A DNA stretch of 15,545 nucleotides. It comes from Prolixibacteraceae bacterium (lineage in GTDB: Bacteria; Bacteroidota; Bacteroidia; Bacteroidales; Prolixibacteraceae). A program made the position numbers and the translations under genes. The notes under the pieces are model-generated. The model worked only from the letters and a program-made list of their open reading frames with translations. It was not told the DNA's origin and ran no database searches. Each line of letters starts with the position of its first letter. Positions within the stretch are counted from its first letter, which is position 1. Shown in pieces: positions 14,567-15,545 of this stretch. Location: NCBI GenBank assembly GCA_016788685.1, contig JAEUSS010000208.1, forward strand, positions 1-15,545, written 5' to 3'.

Positions 14567-15545
14567 TCATTTTATCCGCCCCGGTTCTCTGCGGTTTTTG
14601 CCCGGATTGCCGGTCAGGTCGTCGCCCAGATCTTCACGGGCTTCAGCTGCAATCTTTTCAAGTTCGGCTACAATTTCGGGATAAGTGTCTTTAACGTTGT
14701 AGCGTTCACCCGGATCACGGCGCAGGTCGTACAAAGCACTTTCAAAGTTAAAGTTCTCATTCGCACCTCCGGGCTGTCCGTCGTTTCCGGGTGCAAATCC
14801 TTCGTAGGTACGTCCGGGATGAGGAAACACCAGTTTCCAGTCGCCGTTGCTCACAGCTTCCAGGCTGTTCCGGCGGTAGTAATACAAGAAACTTTTGCGT
14901 GGATTGGCATCCGGATTTCCTTTCATCAGTTCGATCAGGCTGACTCCGTCGATTTTCTTTTCGGGCAATGAGGCTCCGGCAATACCGGCTATCGTAGGAA
15001 GAATATCAATTCCGGACGCTAACTTGCTGCATACAATTCCTTCTGGTATGGTACCTTTCCAGCTCATCAGGCAAGGCACACGCTGGCCTCCTTCGAAACT
15101 GGTTCCTTTTCCTTCACGCAATCCACCTGCACTTCCGGCGTGGTTCCCGTAATTGAGCCATGGACCGTTGTCAGAAGTAAAGATCACGAGAGTGTTCTTT
15201 TCCAGTTTCAGATCTTTCAGTGTTTGTAAAACCTGACCTACACTCCAGTCAATTTCCATCATCACATCTCCGTACAGTCCCTGTTCCGATTTACCTTTAA
15301 ACTTATCGGAAACCGCCAGAGGAACGTGAGGCAGAGGATGAGCCAAATAGACAAAAAACGGCTCGTTATGTTTTCTCCGGATAAAGTCAACGGTTTTTTC
15401 GGTAAACTGAGTAGTAAACCGGGTATTGTCGGGATTGGTTGCAATAACCTGGTCGCCTTCAATCAGCGGCAGCGGAGGATAATAGTTTTTGGTAATCGGG
15501 TGATTGGGCCACATGTCATGCGAATATGGAATCCCAAAATATTCG
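14567..15545 (-). CDS. Sulfatase (family S1), C-terminal part; 5' end outside the window
   Basis: A second type I sulfatase, of the arylsulfatase A/GALNS-like group. An internal ATG at 15514 could be mistaken for the start, but the frame continues to the window edge as EYFGIPYSHD, a family-typical stretch, so the gene is cut by the window and about 325 residues are visible. Motifs seen are HPLPHVPL with the catalytic-site histidine pair, FTSDNGPW with the calcium-binding Asp-Asn, GKGTSFEGGQRVP with the active-site Lys, a DGVSL segment and the closing LYDLRRDPGERYNV. The CxPxR formylglycine motif must lie beyond the edge and cannot be checked. The pattern is unlike the other sulfatase (SDNGP against SDQGY), so the two probably hit different sulfate positions. 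The stop lies 19 bases before the propeller gene, so this is the visible start of a three-gene operon. Subfamily S1_16 or a relative is a guess. Confidence 0.92.
   Translation of the reverse strand, partial: EYFGIPYSHDMWPNHPITKNYYPPLPLIEGDQVIATNPDNTRFTTQFTEKTVDFIRRKHNEPFFVYLAHPLPHVPLAVSDKFKGKSEQGLYGDVMMEIDWSVGQVLQTLKDLKLEKNTLVIFTSDNGPWLNYGNHAGSAGGLREGKGTSFEGGQRVPCLMSWKGTIPEGIVCSKLASGIDILPTIAGIAGASLPEKKIDGVSLIELMKGNPDANPRKSFLYYYRRNSLEAVSNGDWKLVFPHPGRTYEGFAPGNDGQPGGANENFNFESALYDLRRDPGERYNVKDTYPEIVAELEKIAAEAREDLGDDLTGNPGKNRREPGRIK

Noticed and set aside
15262..15514. Treating the ATG at 15514 as the start of the first sulfatase
   Set aside because: The frame is open to the window edge and encodes family-typical sequence before that ATG. 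The catalytic CxPxR motif is missing from the part after it.

Overview
The window carries most of one polysaccharide utilisation locus (PUL) of a Bacteroidota bacterium. The evidence is a SusC/SusD pair, a FecR-type anti-sigma factor beside an ECF sigma factor, Bacteroidota-style lipoprotein signals and candidate promoters of the -33 TTTG / -7 TAnnTTTG kind. The mix of sulfatases with a SusC that carries an STN domain suits a marine or host-glycan-feeding member of the Bacteroidia (for example a Prolixibacteraceae-like organism), but the genus cannot be fixed from this sequence.

Layout. Bases 1-890 lie outside the PUL and are visibly A+T-rich. They hold a possible 3' gene end running into a palindromic repeat, a small plus-strand lipoprotein gene (295-684) and a probably frameshifted mini-gene (689-819). 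A bidirectional terminator (884-927) closes this side and also the PUL. From 953 to the right edge every gene is on the minus strand. In transcription order (right to left) they are: a sulfatase cut by the window edge, a five-bladed beta-propeller lipoprotein, a second sulfatase, the ECF sigma factor, the FecR anti-sigma factor, SusC with an STN domain, SusD, a GH35 beta-galactosidase and a GH20 beta-N-acetylhexosaminidase.

How the genes work together (inference from families). SusD and SusC capture and import sulfated oligosaccharides across the outer membrane. The STN domain of SusC, FecR and the ECF sigma factor form a cell-surface signalling relay that switches the locus on when ligand is bound. 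Sulfatases strip sulfate esters, and the GH35, GH20 and propeller enzymes remove sugars from the exposed ends. beta-Galactosidase plus beta-hexosaminidase plus two different sulfatases points to a sulfated glycan containing galactose and N-acetylhexosamine (keratan-sulfate- or mucin-like), with a sulfated algal galactan as the alternative.

The most interesting signal is in the 109-base gap between fecR and susC. Read on the plus strand, opposite to all PUL genes, it shows a hairpin with a C(UUCG)G tetraloop followed by a 10-bp hairpin and a T5 tract. No protein gene on the plus strand needs that terminator. The arrangement looks like a short antisense RNA of about 65-70 nt against the susC leader, comparable to the DonS-type RNAs reported for ECF sigma/anti-sigma-controlled PULs in Bacteroides. 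The propeller lipoprotein is the second point of interest, because its five blade motifs do not match the usual GH43/GH32 acidic residue layout.
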